Counted from the stretch's first letter, positions 17,080 through 26,648 are shown. The stretch: 64,000 bases of DNA from JABSSA01 sp039960995 (GCA_039960995.1 JBDVKF010000093.1:6186-70185), one strand, 5' to 3'. The notes: generated by a model not told the origin, from the sequence alone. Translations and numbers: made by a program.

Positions 17080-18333
17080 ATGAGTTTGGACGAAAAGGCC
17101 CGCGATATCCTGCGGATGAATGACAAGGGCGGCTATACGCTGCCGACCCATGGGCTGTATCCTTACCAATGGAACTGGGACAGCGCCTTTGCGGCCTGGG
17201 GGTTCACGACCTTTGATCCGGACCGAGGGTGGACCGAACTTGAAACGCTTTTGTCCGGGCAATGGGACGATGGCATGGTGCCGCATATTCTGTTCCACCG
17301 GGTTGATTCCAGCTATTTTCCCGGCCCCGATGTTTGGCAAGGCCGAGGTCCCGTCGCGTCCTCTGGCATCAGTCAGCCCCCGGTCGCCGCAAGCTTTATG
17401 GCCAAGATGCTGGCAATGGACCCAAAAGGTGAGCCGCGCGCCCGTGCCATGTGGCCCAAGCTGCATGCGTGGCATCGGTGGTTTATGGAATGGCGTCTGG
17501 ATCAAGGCGCGGTTTGCGTGACGCATCCATGGGAGGCAGGACGCGATAATGCACCTGATTGGGACGGCGCGATGAAAGCCATCAATGCGGATGACGTAGG
17601 TGAATACACCCGCCGCGATACCAGCCACGTTGACCCATCCATGCGCCCCACCAAATACGACTATGACCGTTACCTCAAATTGGTGCACCTTGGTGTTTCA
17701 GTGAATTGGGACCAAGACGCGTTGCGCGACATCAATCCGTTCCGCGTGGCTGATCCGACAATGACGTTTGCCCTGCTGCGTGCGCAACGGGATATGGCCG
17801 CAATGGGTCGGCGTTTTGGTGAAGATGTCACAGAAATCGAGGGCTGGATTGCGACACTTAAGGGTGGGGCGGAAACGCTCTGGAACCCGGCGATTGGTGG
17901 CTATGACAGCCGCGATGTGCATGCGAGCAGCTTTAACGGCGTGCTCTCAAATGCCTCGGCTTTGTGCTGGTATGCGGGCATCAATGATGATCGTGCACGG
18001 CCTGCGATTGCGCGCATGTTGGATGCTGCAATCTATGGCTTGGCCAGTTTCGACCCCCATGGTGACGGCTTCGAGCCACTGCGTTATTGGCGGGGCCCGA
18101 CCTGGCCGATCATGAATTACCTTGTGGGTTCCGGGATGGAGGAACAAGGCGTCGACGATTTGGCTGCCCGTATCCGCGGTGATACTGCACGCCTCATGGA
18201 GATGAACGGATTTGCCGAATATTATGATCCTCTTAATGGAACACCCGCGGGTGGAGAGACCTTTACTTGGACCGCTGCAGTCTGGCTGGGCTGGGCGCGG
18301 GACAATCGCGAAAATCGGCGAGGGGCTGCTTAA
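17080..18333 (+). CDS. GH63/MGH1-like glycoside hydrolase
   Basis: A 417-residue (alpha/alpha)6-barrel hydrolase without signal peptide, so it acts on imported substrate. Conserved segments are LPTHGLYPYQWNWDSAF (21-37), HPWEAGRDNAPDWD (149-162) with the expected acid Asp, YWRGPTWPIMNYL, and FAEYYDPLNG with the expected base Glu near residue 380. These match the clade of GH63 that contains mannosylglycerate and glucosylglycerate hydrolases. The start follows the permease stop by one base and its stop overlaps the ATPase start (TAATG), so uptake and cleavage are co-produced. Glucosylglycerate, mannosylglycerate or a related compatible solute from phytoplankton is a plausible substrate, by inference. 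Another alpha-glycoside remains possible. Confidence 0.88.
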   Translation: MSLDEKARDILRMNDKGGYTLPTHGLYPYQWNWDSAFAAWGFTTFDPDRGWTELETLLSGQWDDGMVPHILFHRVDSSYFPGPDVWQGRGPVASSGISQPPVAASFMAKMLAMDPKGEPRARAMWPKLHAWHRWFMEWRLDQGAVCVTHPWEAGRDNAPDWDGAMKAINADDVGEYTRRDTSHVDPSMRPTKYDYDRYLKLVHLGVSVNWDQDALRDINPFRVADPTMTFALLRAQRDMAAMGRRFGEDVTEIEGWIATLKGGAETLWNPAIGGYDSRDVHASSFNGVLSNASALCWYAGINDDRARPAIARMLDAAIYGLASFDPHGDGFEPLRYWRGPTWPIMNYLVGSGMEEQGVDDLAARIRGDTARLMEMNGFAEYYDPLNGTPAGGETFTWTAAVWLGWARDNRENRRGAA

Positions 18334-19349
18334 TGTCATCCATCAAACTAAGTGCTGTAGAGAAATGGTTTGGCGATACTCAAGTCATCAAGGGTGTCGA
18401 TCTTGAGATCGAAGAAGGCGAATTCGTCATTTTCGTTGGGCCGTCCGGTTGTGGGAAATCCACACTTTTGAGAATGATCGCTGGGCTCGAAGAAACGTCT
18501 CGTGGGCAAATCATGATAGGCGATCGGGATGCGACAGCCGAGCAGCCCAACAAACGTGGGCTGGCGATGGTGTTCCAGTCCTATGCGCTTTACCCGCATA
18601 TGTCCGTGCGCGACAATGTGGGCTTTCCTTTAAAATCCGCTGGACTGCCCAAGACTGAAATTGACACCAAGGTGAACGAGGCTGCTCGAGTTTTGAAGCT
18701 GGACGATTACATGGATCGTCGTCCCAAGGACTTGTCTGGAGGGCAGCGTCAGCGTGTCGCCATTGGCCGCTCGATCGTGCGCGATCCGACGGCGTTCTTG
18801 TTTGATGAACCTTTGTCGAATCTCGATGCCGCTCTGCGGGTTGAGATGCGATATGAAATTGCCAAGCTCCACCAGACACTTAGATCGACAATGATCTATG
18901 TAACCCATGATCAGGTTGAGGCAATGACTTTGGCCGACCGAATTGTGGTGCTTGAATTTGGCCGGATCGCCCAAGTTGGGACACCTCGGGAGCTTTATGA
19001 AAAGCCGTCAAACCTTTTTGTGGCTCAGTTCATTGGATCGCCGAGGATGAATGTTGTTCCAGTCAAGTCACTGAAAGGTGCTGCGCTGCATGAGGATGCA
19101 ACATCCGTTGGCATGCGCCCTGAACATATCGAATTGGTCGATCCTGGGGCAGGTTTGATCGACGGAACGGTAGATGTGTTGGAATATTTGGGGGCAGATA
19201 CCTTCGTTATCCTTAACTGTGGCAAGGCTGGTCAAATTACGGTGCGTGTCAGCGGAACGACGACCTTGACCCCAAACGATATTGTTGGCCTGAACATTCC
19301 AAACGACCTTCTTCACATATTTGATACAAATGGGCTGGCAATCCGTTAA
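18333..19349 (+). CDS. Sugar ABC transporter ATP-binding protein (MsmK/UgpC type)
   Basis: A 338-residue ATPase energising the importer. It has Walker A GPSGCGKST, Q-loop FQSYALYPHMSV, signature LSGGQRQRVAIGRS, Walker B AFLFDEPLSNLD and the H-loop YVTHDQVEAM, followed by a C-terminal regulatory OB-type domain (about 235-338; VGMRPEHIELVD). The open frame extends further upstream, but ATG 18333 overlaps the hydrolase stop and starts the usual MSSIKLSAVEKWFG. It is the last gene of the operon and convergent with the next gene. Confidence 0.95.
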   Translation: MSSIKLSAVEKWFGDTQVIKGVDLEIEEGEFVIFVGPSGCGKSTLLRMIAGLEETSRGQIMIGDRDATAEQPNKRGLAMVFQSYALYPHMSVRDNVGFPLKSAGLPKTEIDTKVNEAARVLKLDDYMDRRPKDLSGGQRQRVAIGRSIVRDPTAFLFDEPLSNLDAALRVEMRYEIAKLHQTLRSTMIYVTHDQVEAMTLADRIVVLEFGRIAQVGTPRELYEKPSNLFVAQFIGSPRMNVVPVKSLKGAALHEDATSVGMRPEHIELVDPGAGLIDGTVDVLEYLGADTFVILNCGKAGQITVRVSGTTTLTPNDIVGLNIPNDLLHIFDTNGLAIR

Positions 19350-19401
19350 TGCAGCCACATCGTTGGTGTCGCCGCCAGCGTCAGTGAAAACCTCAAAGCA
19401 A

Positions 19402-21069
19402 TCATGCCTTCGGCGACGGTTCTAATTCCCCTTGATACGCAGCGATCAGTCCAACGACGGGTGCTGAGATCTCGACATCAAAGCGAAACTTTCCATTCAC
19501 CTGAGACTCGAAACTGTTGCCCGAAGGGAGCAACGCAGATGGCAGTGGTAAGCCGAGTAGCGACCAATGACGTGGGATCAAGAACAGCTTCTCATCCCGC
19601 ACAACCAACGCCAACGCAACCTTGATGGGCCCAAAGCGCTCCATCAGCAAGTGTTCGTCCCTGCCTGTGCCGAGCGTCTGGATCGAAAAGAAAGATTTTG
19701 TCCCAAATGTTCGTAACCATTTCTCACCACCGCGCTCGGGCGTAAACTGCACAGTTACAGGAATTTGCTCGCCGCTCGGGGGAAAGCCGAATAGCTTCCC
19801 AATAATCCTGGACATCATCCCCGTGCCACGCTGCAAACGAGCGACGCCTTCCCAACTGCGCTCGCCGGTTTCATCGTGAAGTGCCTGAAGCTGTTGAGGT
19901 AACGTATCAAAAGCATCCCCAAGGATCTCACGATAGAGAGGTGTGTTCTCTGGCTGCTCACCGCGAAATCCTGTGTAAATCGTACGTTTGTCAAAAATCC
20001 GCTGATAGTCGTCAAGATTGAGGGTCTGGGTTGCTGCACGCGCACCATTTGGAATGCGCTCTTTTTTCAGGAGCTTCCGGACAAGCGCTTCGATTGCCAT
20101 GGAAGGGATATATGGACCGTCATCCGCTTCAGCCAGCAAATGCCATGAACGTTCAATCGGCTTACTGTCCTGAAACCCAGTTGCATGCACGAACATGCCA
20201 CCGCGGTGTTCACCAAATTTCATCAGATTAAGAACCTTGTGAAAAAAGGGAGCCATTGGTTCAAAACTTGGCAATTTGAATTTTGCCCGCGCTTTGGCCA
20301 ATAGATTCAATATCCGGTGCAGGAATTCGGGAACTGGACCAGCACCCATCCAGATGTCTTTAAGGGTGGCGTGCTCTGGCGGAATGACCTGCAAGTCGGG
20401 AACATCGACCAGAGAAAAGTGGATATTCTTCAACGGCATTCGGCCCGGCACTGCGATTGTGTAACGCATGCTTTCTGCAAGGCCGGGCGCCGTTGTTTGC
20501 GCCCCGTCACGCGTCAACTTTACTGGGGTGCCAGCATAGCCGGCCACTGCGCGCATCACATTCAGGCCAATTCCGGCATAAGGTGACGGAGCGATACCAC
20601 CCGTTACGGAAACGATCTGCATGGATTTAGACATTTCGCGCAGAACCGCCGCTGTAAGCACAGGAAAACTGCTGACCCCAGCCAAAACAAAAACACCCGC
20701 GTCTTTGGCTGCGCTGTCAAACTTGGAGACACCAAAAACGAAATCGGCAGCGTCGGCGAAATCCATGTAGTTCACACCAGATCGAATACAGGTTTCGATC
20801 ACTCCATAACAATCCTTGCCGTAGTCCTGAAACGGACCCGACGCATCGACAACAAGGTCGGGGGCAAGGGTGTTGATGCTCTGGTCCAGCTCGTCGCGAT
20901 CGAGTTTGACCGGCTTAACTGTCGCGGCACCCTGAAGAGTGGCGCAAAATTGCTTGGCGCGATCTAAATTGCGGCCAGATATCAAAATCTCAAGTTCGGG
21001 AATGTCGGACAGCAGCTCTGCGAGACGACCCCCAAACACGCCATACCCACCGAGGATGAGAAGTTTCAT
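19402..21069 (-). CDS. Saccharopine dehydrogenase-like NAD(P)-binding protein with DUF4166
   Basis: A 555-residue two-part protein. The first 130 residues form a Rossmann fold of the saccharopine dehydrogenase family (LILGGYGVFGGRLAELL; ISGRNLDRA; VDASGPFQDYG). The C-terminal part (about 375-550; YREILGDAFDTLPQQLQALHD onward) matches DUF4166. Such fusions are usually annotated as oxidoreductases of unknown substrate, and a true saccharopine substrate is unlikely. It overlaps the upstream DCC protein gene by four bases, so the two are co-translated. Both may act in membrane or lipid-linked redox chemistry, but that is speculation. Confidence 0.88.
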   Translation of the reverse strand: MKLLILGGYGVFGGRLAELLSDIPELEILISGRNLDRAKQFCATLQGAATVKPVKLDRDELDQSINTLAPDLVVDASGPFQDYGKDCYGVIETCIRSGVNYMDFADAADFVFGVSKFDSAAKDAGVFVLAGVSSFPVLTAAVLREMSKSMQIVSVTGGIAPSPYAGIGLNVMRAVAGYAGTPVKLTRDGAQTTAPGLAESMRYTIAVPGRMPLKNIHFSLVDVPDLQVIPPEHATLKDIWMGAGPVPEFLHRILNLLAKARAKFKLPSFEPMAPFFHKVLNLMKFGEHRGGMFVHATGFQDSKPIERSWHLLAEADDGPYIPSMAIEALVRKLLKKERIPNGARAATQTLNLDDYQRIFDKRTIYTGFRGEQPENTPLYREILGDAFDTLPQQLQALHDETGERSWEGVARLQRGTGMMSRIIGKLFGFPPSGEQIPVTVQFTPERGGEKWLRTFGTKSFFSIQTLGTGRDEHLLMERFGPIKVALALVVRDEKLFLIPRHWSLLGLPLPSALLPSGNSFESQVNGKFRFDVEISAPVVGLIAAYQGELEPSPKA

Positions 21070-21524
21070 GACACAAGCCTTTTTTGCACCTTGGGATCAG
21101 GCAAGGAACACAGATCCGCCGTGCCGAACCAACGATATCGATTTGTGGCAACGATCACGTAGAGACGATCACGCGACGGACTGGGAACGATCCGCATGAT
21201 GCTCAACGCATGCCATACGCGTCCAAGGCGACGCCCGACACGCATAAGCGCATCGAGCGATGCATAAGCGCGCCCATCCTCCAGATAAAGCCATGACGTC
21301 GGATCCTCAGGGTCCATCGCATAATGGATCATCAAAGCGTTGCCCAACTCCGACTGCAGAGGCACGATCTTGAATTCTGCTAGCCGATCATTGCGGGCGA
21401 TCCATGCCGCCCCACGTGCACAAAGCGCGCAATGCGCATCCATTACACAAACGGGTCCACTGTCCGGGAATTCAGGTACATTTCTGTCAAGCCGATAAGA
21501 AAAGGGCTTTTGGTCAACGTTCAT
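21066..21524 (-). CDS. DCC-type thiol-disulfide oxidoreductase (DUF393)
   Basis: A 152-residue cytosolic protein with the DCC family signature near residues 28-37 (MDAHCALCARG), the CxxC of a thioredoxin-like redox site. The typical downstream segments follow: IVPLQSELG, and the YLEDGRAYASLDALMRVGRRLG helix region. It is the first gene of a pair, and its last four bases are the start of the saccharopine dehydrogenase-like gene. Redox partner unknown. Confidence 0.85.
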   Translation of the reverse strand: MNVDQKPFSYRLDRNVPEFPDSGPVCVMDAHCALCARGAAWIARNDRLAEFKIVPLQSELGNALMIHYAMDPEDPTSWLYLEDGRAYASLDALMRVGRRLGRVWHALSIMRIVPSPSRDRLYVIVATNRYRWFGTADLCSLPDPKVQKRLVS

Positions 21525-21733
21525 ACATATTTCTACGCGCGGAGAGGTTTGAAGTTAAGCGCAATCGCACGGAAAGAAATATCTATTTGTTAGCTTAAGT
21601 TGGCACCTGATAACGAAGGCCGCCGCGATGAAGCTGAGCTTTGACGTGGACGGCAGAAGTTCGGTTTCCCGTCCAATCGTGTTGAAGGCAGAGGTACGGG
21701 TTTTGAGGGCACAACACCCTTGAAGCATGAAAA

Positions 21734-21761
21734 ATCCCAGCTGGCCGGAACCAACTGGGAT
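21734..21761 (-). terminator. Rho-independent terminator of ovoA
   Basis: On the minus strand an 11-base stem (ATCCCAGTTGG with CCAGCTGGGAT, one G-T pair, six-base loop) is followed directly by TTTTTC. It lies 19 bases past the ovoA stop codon. Confidence 0.85.
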
Positions 21762-21779
21762 CATACTTATGCATTTTGT

Positions 21780-23942
21780 TTATTTTGCTTTCCGCCAAAC
21801 GCTCATTTCGGCGACGCTGTGTTGGAATTTCCGCGCAGTTTCGCGAATGACAAAGGGGATGTCTTTTGGATCGCCAACAAGTTCAAACTCTGGCGCAAGG
21901 TTTTCCGCCAGTCCTTCCAGTGTGGAATAGTTCTCGCCGGTCTGAGCTTTGAACCCGCCTAACCAATTTTCCTTTGGTGTGAACTCTTCCAGCCATGTGT
22001 AAGGTGACGTGATGACCAACAATCCGCCTGGGCGAACGCGATCCTTGATCGAGGCAAGAAAGTCGGTTGGCTTGTACAGGCGATCAATCAGGTTGCCCGC
22101 AAACACCAAATCATAATCGGTGTATTTATCCGCCAGGTTGCAGGCATCACCTTGCATGAAGGAAACATTGTCTTTGATCGCTTCATATCCATCAAACTCA
22201 GCCAGCTTCACCTCTTTGAAATCAACAAGATCCCCTTGGGTGGCAATGACATAGCGCTGTGAACCAGTCGATTGTAACGTTGATGGGGCTTCGATCAGGC
22301 GTGCCGAGAAATCAAGTGCGTCGACATGATCAAAAATCTTAGCCAGTTCAAAGGACGAACGGCCAGTGGCGCAACCCAGATCCAAGGCACGCTCGGTTTT
22401 CATGTCTGTAACATGAGAGGCCAAAGCTTCGATACAGGCGACGGGGAAGTTCTTCACACCGTAATGTTCTTCCCCATAGTGAAACTCGATATATTGGGAG
22501 ATTTGTTCGTCGGTTTCGTAAACATTCATGATTGGGTTCTCGATTTCACCGGCTTCAACATAACGTAGGCCAGAGTATTGGAAGAAATGGCGACGGAAGG
22601 CGTAACGGGAATCCTTGATGGAATAGTTGCCCGTTGAAATCCAGCAACCGCCTTTGAAAACGTTGTGTTTGCCATCGAATGTAGGCGATGAGAAATCATC
22701 GTAAATTGGATGGACGTTGTAGCCTTCCAAACCATCAATAGGTGTTTCAGTCCACTGCCAAACATTGCCGATAATGTCGAAAAAGCCACCCTCAAACTCA
22801 TGACGGTCCACGGGGCAGGGCGACATTTCATATTCTAGGTTGATGTTGCCGGGGGCCTTTGTCCAATAAGGTTGGTCTGTTTGGGTCGTTTCGTTGCGCA
22901 GGTGATACCACTCTGCCTCTGTCGGCATCCGGATGTTCTTGCCAGTCTCCTTAGATTTCCAGTTACAGAAGGCCTTGGCCTCGAGGTAATTCAAATCCGT
23001 GGGCCAGTTCAACGGCATATCGATGACTTCCAGCATGGACCGGTATTTGTACCCGTCCGCATCTTTGACCCAATATACTGGGTGTTCGGCCTTGGCATAT
23101 TGCACCCAATGCCACCCTTCGTCGTCCCAATAGCTGCGGGTGTGATATCCTCCAGCTTCGACGAATTCCAAAAACTCAGAATTTGAAACGAGGTATTTGG
23201 ATGCTTTGAAAGGTTTGATTTTCGCTTCGGCATGCCCAAATTCGTTGTCCCATCCATATAGCGGGTTTGATTTGTCTTTGCCGTATTCGATGTCGCCACC
23301 GGCAACATCCAACAATTCGTTCAATGGGGCGGTTCCCGTTTCTAAACAAATTTTGCTCCAGACATCATGCGCCTGTACTTTGTCCAACGGCAACTCGCGG
23401 ATCAAAACCGCGGTTGTTTCAAGGTGGATGCGCTCATGTTCAATGCCCATCATGATGACCCACATCGGATCGTCCCATTGAATTGGCAATGTGAAATCAC
23501 AAGTCCGGATGAAATTATCGACGATCTCACGTGTCTTGTCGCGGTACGCCTTTACCTTTGCCGGTGTCGGCCAATCGTAATGGGCTTCGTTCAGGTCATC
23601 CCATGACATTTCGTCCACACCGATGGCCAACGTTGATTCCAGGTGCGGATCGATGCGTTCGTTGATCAACTTCGCAACGTTGAGCTTGTTGATGTAGAAA
23701 ACCGAGGTGTGACCATAATAAAAGATCAATGGATGGCGCAGCATGTTCGCGCGCGCATAGTAAGCTTCGTCATCTACAAGGCAGTCGAAAATGCTCTCGT
23801 ACAAGGAGAAAGTGCGATGAAAATACTCAAGTATCTCTTCGCGTTTGGATTCGACAGTTCCTTCGTTCAATATCGGAGTTTTTGTTATTACAGAACGTGA
23901 GTTAGACAAAACAAAGTCGGTATGGGACGCTTCGGATGGCAT
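21780..23942 (-). CDS. ovoA: 5-histidylcysteine sulfoxide synthase / 4-mercaptohistidine N-methyltransferase
   Basis: OvoA catalyses the first step of ovothiol A synthesis: oxygen-dependent coupling of cysteine to the imidazole of histidine by a non-haem iron centre. The 720 residues show the known three parts. First is a DinB-like helical domain (about 20-190) with iron-ligand candidates in RHPLIFYYGH and the HERIHLETT motif. Second is a formylglycine-generating-enzyme-like (sulfatase-modifying) domain (about 225-460; MPTEAEWYHLR, FDIIGNVWQWTETP, YAFRRHFFQYSGLRYVE). Third is a SAM methyltransferase domain (about 500-720; LDLGCATGRSSFELAKIF) matching the OvoA-type N-methyltransferase. No separate lyase OvoB candidate is adjacent. 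The start at 23942 is the first ATG. Confidence 0.95.
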   Translation of the reverse strand: MPSEASHTDFVLSNSRSVITKTPILNEGTVESKREEILEYFHRTFSLYESIFDCLVDDEAYYARANMLRHPLIFYYGHTSVFYINKLNVAKLINERIDPHLESTLAIGVDEMSWDDLNEAHYDWPTPAKVKAYRDKTREIVDNFIRTCDFTLPIQWDDPMWVIMMGIEHERIHLETTAVLIRELPLDKVQAHDVWSKICLETGTAPLNELLDVAGGDIEYGKDKSNPLYGWDNEFGHAEAKIKPFKASKYLVSNSEFLEFVEAGGYHTRSYWDDEGWHWVQYAKAEHPVYWVKDADGYKYRSMLEVIDMPLNWPTDLNYLEAKAFCNWKSKETGKNIRMPTEAEWYHLRNETTQTDQPYWTKAPGNINLEYEMSPCPVDRHEFEGGFFDIIGNVWQWTETPIDGLEGYNVHPIYDDFSSPTFDGKHNVFKGGCWISTGNYSIKDSRYAFRRHFFQYSGLRYVEAGEIENPIMNVYETDEQISQYIEFHYGEEHYGVKNFPVACIEALASHVTDMKTERALDLGCATGRSSFELAKIFDHVDALDFSARLIEAPSTLQSTGSQRYVIATQGDLVDFKEVKLAEFDGYEAIKDNVSFMQGDACNLADKYTDYDLVFAGNLIDRLYKPTDFLASIKDRVRPGGLLVITSPYTWLEEFTPKENWLGGFKAQTGENYSTLEGLAENLAPEFELVGDPKDIPFVIRETARKFQHSVAEMSVWRKAK

Positions 23943-24439
23943 GTGGGGCCTTCATGATTTTTTAGCTGGAGGTGTGTGTCCAACTTTCGAGATGTGTGGG
24001 CATTAGAGGTAGTGCTGTTTTGTTGTGATATCAATTCAATGTAACGCGGACTTGTTCTCGTGTGTGACGATTGGGCTGTGAAATTCTCTACACTGTCGTA
24101 CCATGCGCGATTTCGCGCTGATGAACTCAATTTGCCCCAGAATTTGCGCCTGTAGACGAATGTTTCATTCTAAGGGACAATTTCATTAATAAAACACTGC
24201 GAGATTTGAGGCCTTCGCGCTTGTTGCCAAGGCGATGTCGGTCCACACGGCTGCAAAACCGGCACGGGATACAAATTCAAAAACAGTTAAATCTAGCAGG
24301 GGGCTGGCTCCCTTCGTCAGTTTAAATTGGGGCTACGTCTTAAGCCTCCAGAGCTGCCCCTGTTGACGGGTGCGTGAAATCAGGTTCACGTAGGGTAAGG
24401 CCAAATGATTCTAGGGCCTTTACGTCTTGGGAGGATATC
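23943..24439. other. Divergent intergenic region between ovoA and frcB
   Basis: Almost 500 bases hold the promoters of ovoA (leftward) and the fructose-type importer (rightward). No tRNA, riboswitch or clear palindromic operator could be recognised. The open frame at 24374 is an upstream extension of frcB without signal-peptide character. Confidence 0.4.
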
Positions 24440-25456
24440 ATGAAGAAATTTCTAATTGGCGCGGCTATGATGACGATTGCATCAACAGGCGCAGCATGGG
24501 CCGACGGCCATTCTACAACCGTTTGCCTCATTACAAAAACCGATACCAACCCCTTCTTCGTAAAGATGAAAGAAGGCGCAGAAGCCAAAGCTGCAGAGCT
24601 TGGCATGACGCTCAAGTCCTTCGCTGGTAAAATCGACGGTGATCACGAAACACAGGTACAAGCAATCGAAACCTGTATCCTCGACGGTGCCAAAGGCATT
24701 CTGATTACTGCATCTGATACTTCATCAATCGTACCTGCCGTACAGCAAGCGCGGGATGCGGGGCTCGTCGTGATCGCACTCGACACGCCGCTGTCACCGA
24801 TTGAAGCGGCTGACGCGACGTTTGCGACCGACAATTTCCTTGCTGGTGAGCTCATCGGTAAATGGGCTGCGGGTCAGGTCGACGATACAACTACTGCCAA
24901 GATAGGTATGATGAACATTAACGTGTCCCAACCAACCGTGGGTGTTCTGCGTAACCAAGGTTTCTTGCAAGGCTTTGGCATTGACCTTGCCGATCCTGCG
25001 AAATGGGGCGACGAGAGCGATGAGCGGATCATCAACAACGAAGTGACCAATGCCAATGAGGAAGGGGGACGCAAGTCCATGGAAAACCTTCTGACCATGG
25101 ATGACGGTGTCAACGTCCTCTACACGATCAATGAACCAGCTGCAGCGGGTGCGCACGAGACACTGAAAGACTTTGGTAAGGTTGACGACGTCGTTGTTGT
25201 CTCTGTCGATGGCGGTTGCCCTGGTGTTCAAGCGGTTGCCGAAGGTGCAATTGGTGCAACGTCGCAGCAATACCCGCTTTTGATGGCTGCTTTGGGCGTC
25301 GAGGCGATCAAGGCTTGGGCGGATGACGGCATTAAGCCAGAGTTGACGCCCGGCAAAGCCTTCTTTGACACTGGCGTTGCACTTGTGACGGACAACCCAG
25401 TTGACGGTGTGCCGTCTATCTCATCCGAAGAAGGTCTGAAGCTCTGCTGGGGCTAA
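24440..25456 (+). CDS. frcB: Fructose-type ABC transporter substrate-binding protein
   Basis: A 338-residue periplasmic binding protein of the ribose/fructose (cluster B2) class. ATG 24440 is preceded by GGGAGGA and gives a clean signal peptide (MKKFLIGAAMM to AWADG). The 22 extra upstream codons of the open frame do not belong. The mature sequence (CLITKTDTNPFFVKMKEGAE; SFAGKIDGDHETQ; IALDTPLSP; VSVDGGCPGV; ATSQQYPLLMAALG) follows Sinorhizobium FrcB closely from memory. It binds D-fructose and possibly related sugars. A strong hairpin separates it from frcC. Confidence 0.93.
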   Translation: MKKFLIGAAMMTIASTGAAWADGHSTTVCLITKTDTNPFFVKMKEGAEAKAAELGMTLKSFAGKIDGDHETQVQAIETCILDGAKGILITASDTSSIVPAVQQARDAGLVVIALDTPLSPIEAADATFATDNFLAGELIGKWAAGQVDDTTTAKIGMMNINVSQPTVGVLRNQGFLQGFGIDLADPAKWGDESDERIINNEVTNANEEGGRKSMENLLTMDDGVNVLYTINEPAAAGAHETLKDFGKVDDVVVVSVDGGCPGVQAVAEGAIGATSQQYPLLMAALGVEAIKAWADDGIKPELTPGKAFFDTGVALVTDNPVDGVPSISSEEGLKLCWG

Positions 25457-25473
25457 GTCAGGTTTGAAGATTG

Positions 25474-25502
25474 AAGAGAGGGCACCGCATATGCCCTCTC
25501 TT
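25474..25502 (+). terminator. Stem-loop between frcB and frcC
   Basis: AAGAGAGGGCA at 25474-25484 pairs perfectly with TGCCCTCTCTT at 25492-25502 around a seven-base loop, then a short T/C stretch follows. Placed after the binding-protein gene, it likely gives partial termination or 3-prime protection so that FrcB exceeds the membrane proteins. Confidence 0.75.
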
Positions 25503-25583
25503 TCTGCGACAATCGAAAAAACGCTGACATTATAAATTAAGAGATTCACAACCAGATGGCGCGCCGTCTGCGAGAGGCGATGT

Positions 25584-26648
25584 ATGTCCCAATCAACGTC
25601 CGACTATGAAGCTGCATCCAGCAGTCCAACGGAATCGATCGCCGAGTTCGAAGACACCCGAAAAGGTATTGTCGGCAAGCTACAACATTTATTGCACGTG
25701 AACCCCGCACTTGTTCCTCTGATCGTCCTTGTCACATCGATCGTGCTTTTTGGAATGCTTGTGGGACAACGTTTTTTCTCGCCCTTTGCGATGACATTGA
25801 TCCTGCAACAGGTGCAGATCGTGGGCATTGTCGCCGCTGCACAAAGCCTTGTTATCCTGACGGCGGGCATCGATCTTAGCGTTGGTGCCATTATGGTTTT
25901 GTCGTCGGTGGTCATGGGGCAGATGGTCTTTGGATATGGCATGCCGGTTGAGATTGCGATTGTAATCGGCCTTCTGGTTGGAACAGTGTGCGGGCTCTTG
26001 AATGGTTGGTTAGTGGCCTACATGAAGCTTCCGCCTTTCATTGTAACGTTGGGCATGTGGCAAATCGTTTTGGCGTCGAATTTCCTGTATTCCGCCAATG
26101 AAACCATCCGCAGTAAGGACATCGAAGACAATGCCGGCCTTCTGCAGGTCTTTGGGACCAAGTTCCAAATTGGCGGCGCGACCGTGACCCTTGGCGTGAT
26201 CTTTATGATCACTTTGATTTTCACTTTGGCTTATGCCTTGAAACATACGGCTTGGGGACGTCATGTTTATGCCGTTGGCGATGACCCGGACGCGGCCGAA
26301 CTTTCCGGAGTGGACGTCAAAAAAACTCTGATTTCTGTGTATCTGCTGTCTGGTTTGATCTGCGCCTTTGCGGGTTGGGCGATGGTCGGTCGGATCGGTT
26401 CGATTTCGCCCACTGTCGGGCAACTGGCCAATATCGAGAGCATTACGGCGGTTGTGATCGGCGGGATTTCCCTTTTCGGGGGGCGCGGATCGATCTTGGG
26501 GGCGTTGTTTGGCGCGTTGATTGTTGGTGTGTTCACTCTGGGATTGCGTCTGATGGGGGCCGACGCACAATGGACGTTTTTGCTGATAGGCCTGCTTATC
26601 ATCGCGGCCGTCGCGGTCGACCAGTGGATCAGAAAGGTATCAGCATAA
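25584..26648 (+). CDS. frcC: Fructose-type ABC transporter permease
   Basis: A 354-residue inner-membrane permease of the RbsC/BPD_transp_2 family with about eight to ten hydrophobic helices after a 40-residue polar N-terminus. Family features are ILTAGIDLSVGAIMVLSSVV, LPPFIVTLGMWQI, GRHVYAVGDDPDAAELSGV and the VVIGGISLFGGRGSILGALFGALI block. It forms the translocation pore used by FrcB-loaded sugar. The stop overlaps the ATPase start in TAATG. Confidence 0.93.
   Translation: MSQSTSDYEAASSSPTESIAEFEDTRKGIVGKLQHLLHVNPALVPLIVLVTSIVLFGMLVGQRFFSPFAMTLILQQVQIVGIVAAAQSLVILTAGIDLSVGAIMVLSSVVMGQMVFGYGMPVEIAIVIGLLVGTVCGLLNGWLVAYMKLPPFIVTLGMWQIVLASNFLYSANETIRSKDIEDNAGLLQVFGTKFQIGGATVTLGVIFMITLIFTLAYALKHTAWGRHVYAVGDDPDAAELSGVDVKKTLISVYLLSGLICAFAGWAMVGRIGSISPTVGQLANIESITAVVIGGISLFGGRGSILGALFGALIVGVFTLGLRLMGADAQWTFLLIGLLIIAAVAVDQWIRKVSA

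Noticed and set aside
26375..26647. Upstream extension of the FrcA frame within frcC
   Set aside because: It lies in a shifted frame of the permease gene. The ATG at 26648 overlaps the stop in the usual TAATG way and starts the conserved domain.
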